Assembly: GCA_903828035.1 (NCBI GenBank)
Contig: CAIKKV010000544.1
Coordinates: 1 to 7,371, forward strand
Source of the DNA: an uncultured bacterium
Lineage (GTDB): Bacteria; Verrucomicrobiota; Kiritimatiellia; CAIKKV01
Direction: 5' to 3'
Length of the DNA: 7,371 nt
Shown: in pieces, positions 7,201 through 7,371 of the stretch
How positions within the stretch are numbered: the stretch's first letter is position 1
How the letters are laid out: the number at the start of each line of letters is the position of its first letter
Position numbers and translations under genes: made by a program
The notes under the pieces: generated by a model
The model's database searches: none
What the model was told of the DNA's origin: nothing
The model's input: only the letters and a program-made list of their open reading frames with translations

Positions 7201-7343
7201 CTGACCCGCAGGCCGACAAACGCGTGGCCGCGGAGTACTTGAAGAAGGCGATCGAACTGAACACGTCGCCCAAGAACAACGACGCGGCGGCGGCCCGCCT
7301 GAAGAGTATCGAAACAAAACCTGTCGGAGTGAAGGAACCCTAG
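4188..7343 (+). CDS. Exported DUF4838 domain protein (glycan-active, alpha-glucuronidase-N-like domain)
   Basis: Large exported protein, 1,051 residues from the preferred GTG start (1,062 from ATG 4155, also in frame). Residues 1-25 form a signal peptide. About 30-250 is a beta-rich region, possibly carbohydrate-binding. About 339-449 resembles the N-terminal domain of alpha-glucuronidases and related glycosidases: AAAELKRLLGKITGADYP, then KIYLGASY, DGYAIRV and GTLNGVYAFLE. About 476-740 matches DUF4838, with YHVAFDAQAWGG, then DDNWGLCECPYC (cysteines 583, 585, 588), and a helix-rich stretch around AYDLRAMVDAGALRLTAE. From about 755 it is helical, with a Pro-rich linker near 853-870 and a charged, Ala-rich TPR-like tail. 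DUF4838 proteins accompany polysaccharide-degradation genes in PVC bacteria and Bacteroidota, but to my knowledge the reaction is not firmly established. It lies 37 bp after the sialidase-like gene and probably shares its transcript. The family call is firm; substrate and activity are unknown. Confidence 0.85.
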   Translation: MKVNQRLIQVLILAASLLGLSQARAGDVTTRLPAVNASNWVIGAQTEVIPVPVRGWEILPGDTNASPGVSLREKTVTIDGEETPALEITYEPYRPPTNSPAAKRFTLVRIPLKIDAYASHVLTFMGKVEPAEGSKVLAGKETPRTGWFSYQFNKFMDNFGVALFDNGPVHWSVDGVPTTHFLNHVDPAEKRADGWSTFCWDIQNEDHTGNKGVDLERVAWLEITYDSRGVPDNRKSVITLANPRFVRGMRKNYPDAELVNAWTNFIESYKPDYSDSSRYLENPKEGRIAKPIAIAKAGKALAEIVVTTEGDANRIGNFVKNSDRLLETRTQKGNENLVHANAAAELKRLLGKITGADYPVLETPSAEKNVKIYLGASYAKKYFAKDLEKLAEGDCLDGYAIRVKDGNIYIFGAIPKGTLNGVYAFLENNSDIIFPRWSVEELGVICTPNPDLAIVCADTLDKPRMILRGWLSSAQSLVRNKCNFYHVAFDAQAWGGYTEVGGHCFSLSYNSGIPVSESGPYKKFYPLIDGKRPEKWSEYKHQMCVNHPDLYEVYVSHWRKGLNASSPPLQVLMIGPDDNWGLCECPYCSAPIRTPDGRTLTPKNFNEYYSTQFYLFLQRVADNLAEFRPGFVTSTFAYFFAAPLPAIDVGPNIRPWLCPYVRKDIKSPIFSPVNNHWWQLLKGWRAKTDQVVFRDYYGLSLQLHPIAEVLAYDLRAMVDAGALRLTAENSVDEAAEDLGAAEEAWVINRLMWNPDQDVEPLRKYYLRRTFREAAPAIEKFRGTIRAAWYKERRTVDFDENGEAGLLLRNLGLEKELYGYLDEALKAVKHPQSRLLVERMRAAFEYYMAGEPKPRVTAPLPKVPAAVRPPDVSVKDILAKAGGPTQAVSVVVRDLLARGGLTPDQKKKIQEEYARSMPTFRESLSYLEKLVRDNNLAYTVRRGSPGNRPWGILESGMAILRDSANATREEADEYIRKVSELTLGRKESLFAAYSAAAESFARRKGADPQADKRVAAEYLKKAIELNTSPKNNDAAAARLKSIETKPVGVKEP
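7332..7336 (+). promoter_or_regulatory. Candidate ribosome binding site for the next gene
   Basis: AAGGA lies within the final codons of the DUF4838 gene, 10 nt before the ATG at 7347. The spacing is slightly long. It supports a coupled downstream gene but is weak evidence alone. Confidence 0.35.
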
Positions 7344-7346
7344 CGT

Positions 7347-7371
7347 ATGCGTGGAGAGTTGGTTCGTGAGA
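7347..7371 (+). CDS. Possible start of a further gene, cut by the window edge
   Basis: An ATG 3 bp after the TAG of the DUF4838 gene opens a frame that stays open to the window end (MRGELVRE, eight codons visible). It has a possible Shine-Dalgarno sequence upstream and follows the gapless pattern of the other genes. Too little is visible to assign a product. A GTG at 7351 in another frame is an alternative start. Confidence 0.3.

Overview
The window is G+C-rich DNA coding almost end to end on the + strand. It holds three large genes packed head to tail, with 0 and 37 bp between them, plus what looks like the start of a fourth at the right edge. No RNA gene, insertion sequence, CRISPR array, terminator or promoter was recognised. 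The tight packing and shared strand suggest a single transcript that begins left of the window. The mix of genes (a giant Gly/Thr/Asn-rich modular surface-type protein, a sialidase-superfamily protein and a DUF4838 glycan-active protein) resembles polysaccharide-degrading members of the PVC group, especially Kiritimatiellota, Verrucomicrobiota or Lentisphaerota. That placement is from memory of such proteins; no marker gene is present.

Bases 2-3082 are the 3' part of a very large gene. Its frame is open to the left edge, and the visible 1,026 codons encode a glycine-rich beta-repeat protein with three copies of a module of roughly 350-380 residues. Bases 3083-4150 encode a 355-residue six-bladed-propeller sialidase-like protein. 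It has an FRIP motif, four recognisable Asp boxes (one degenerate) and a plausible complete set of sialidase catalytic residues, but no export signal. Its ATG directly follows the TAA of the first gene, in the same reading frame. Bases 4188-7343 (or from 4155) encode an exported protein of about 1,050 residues. It has an N-terminal beta-rich region, an alpha-glucuronidase-N-like domain, a DUF4838 domain with a DDNWGLCECPYC motif, and a long helical C-terminal tail. A Shine-Dalgarno-like sequence and an ATG at 7347 suggest another gene continues beyond the window.

The genes plausibly cooperate in binding and dismantling an acidic or sialylated glycan at the cell surface: a surface scaffold or adhesin, an exo-glycosidase-like propeller and an exported DUF4838 protein. 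The substrate cannot be read from the sequence. The most notable features are the single in-frame stop separating the surface protein from the propeller protein, the missing secretion signal on the propeller, the module repeat of the first protein, and a probable GTG start for the third gene.
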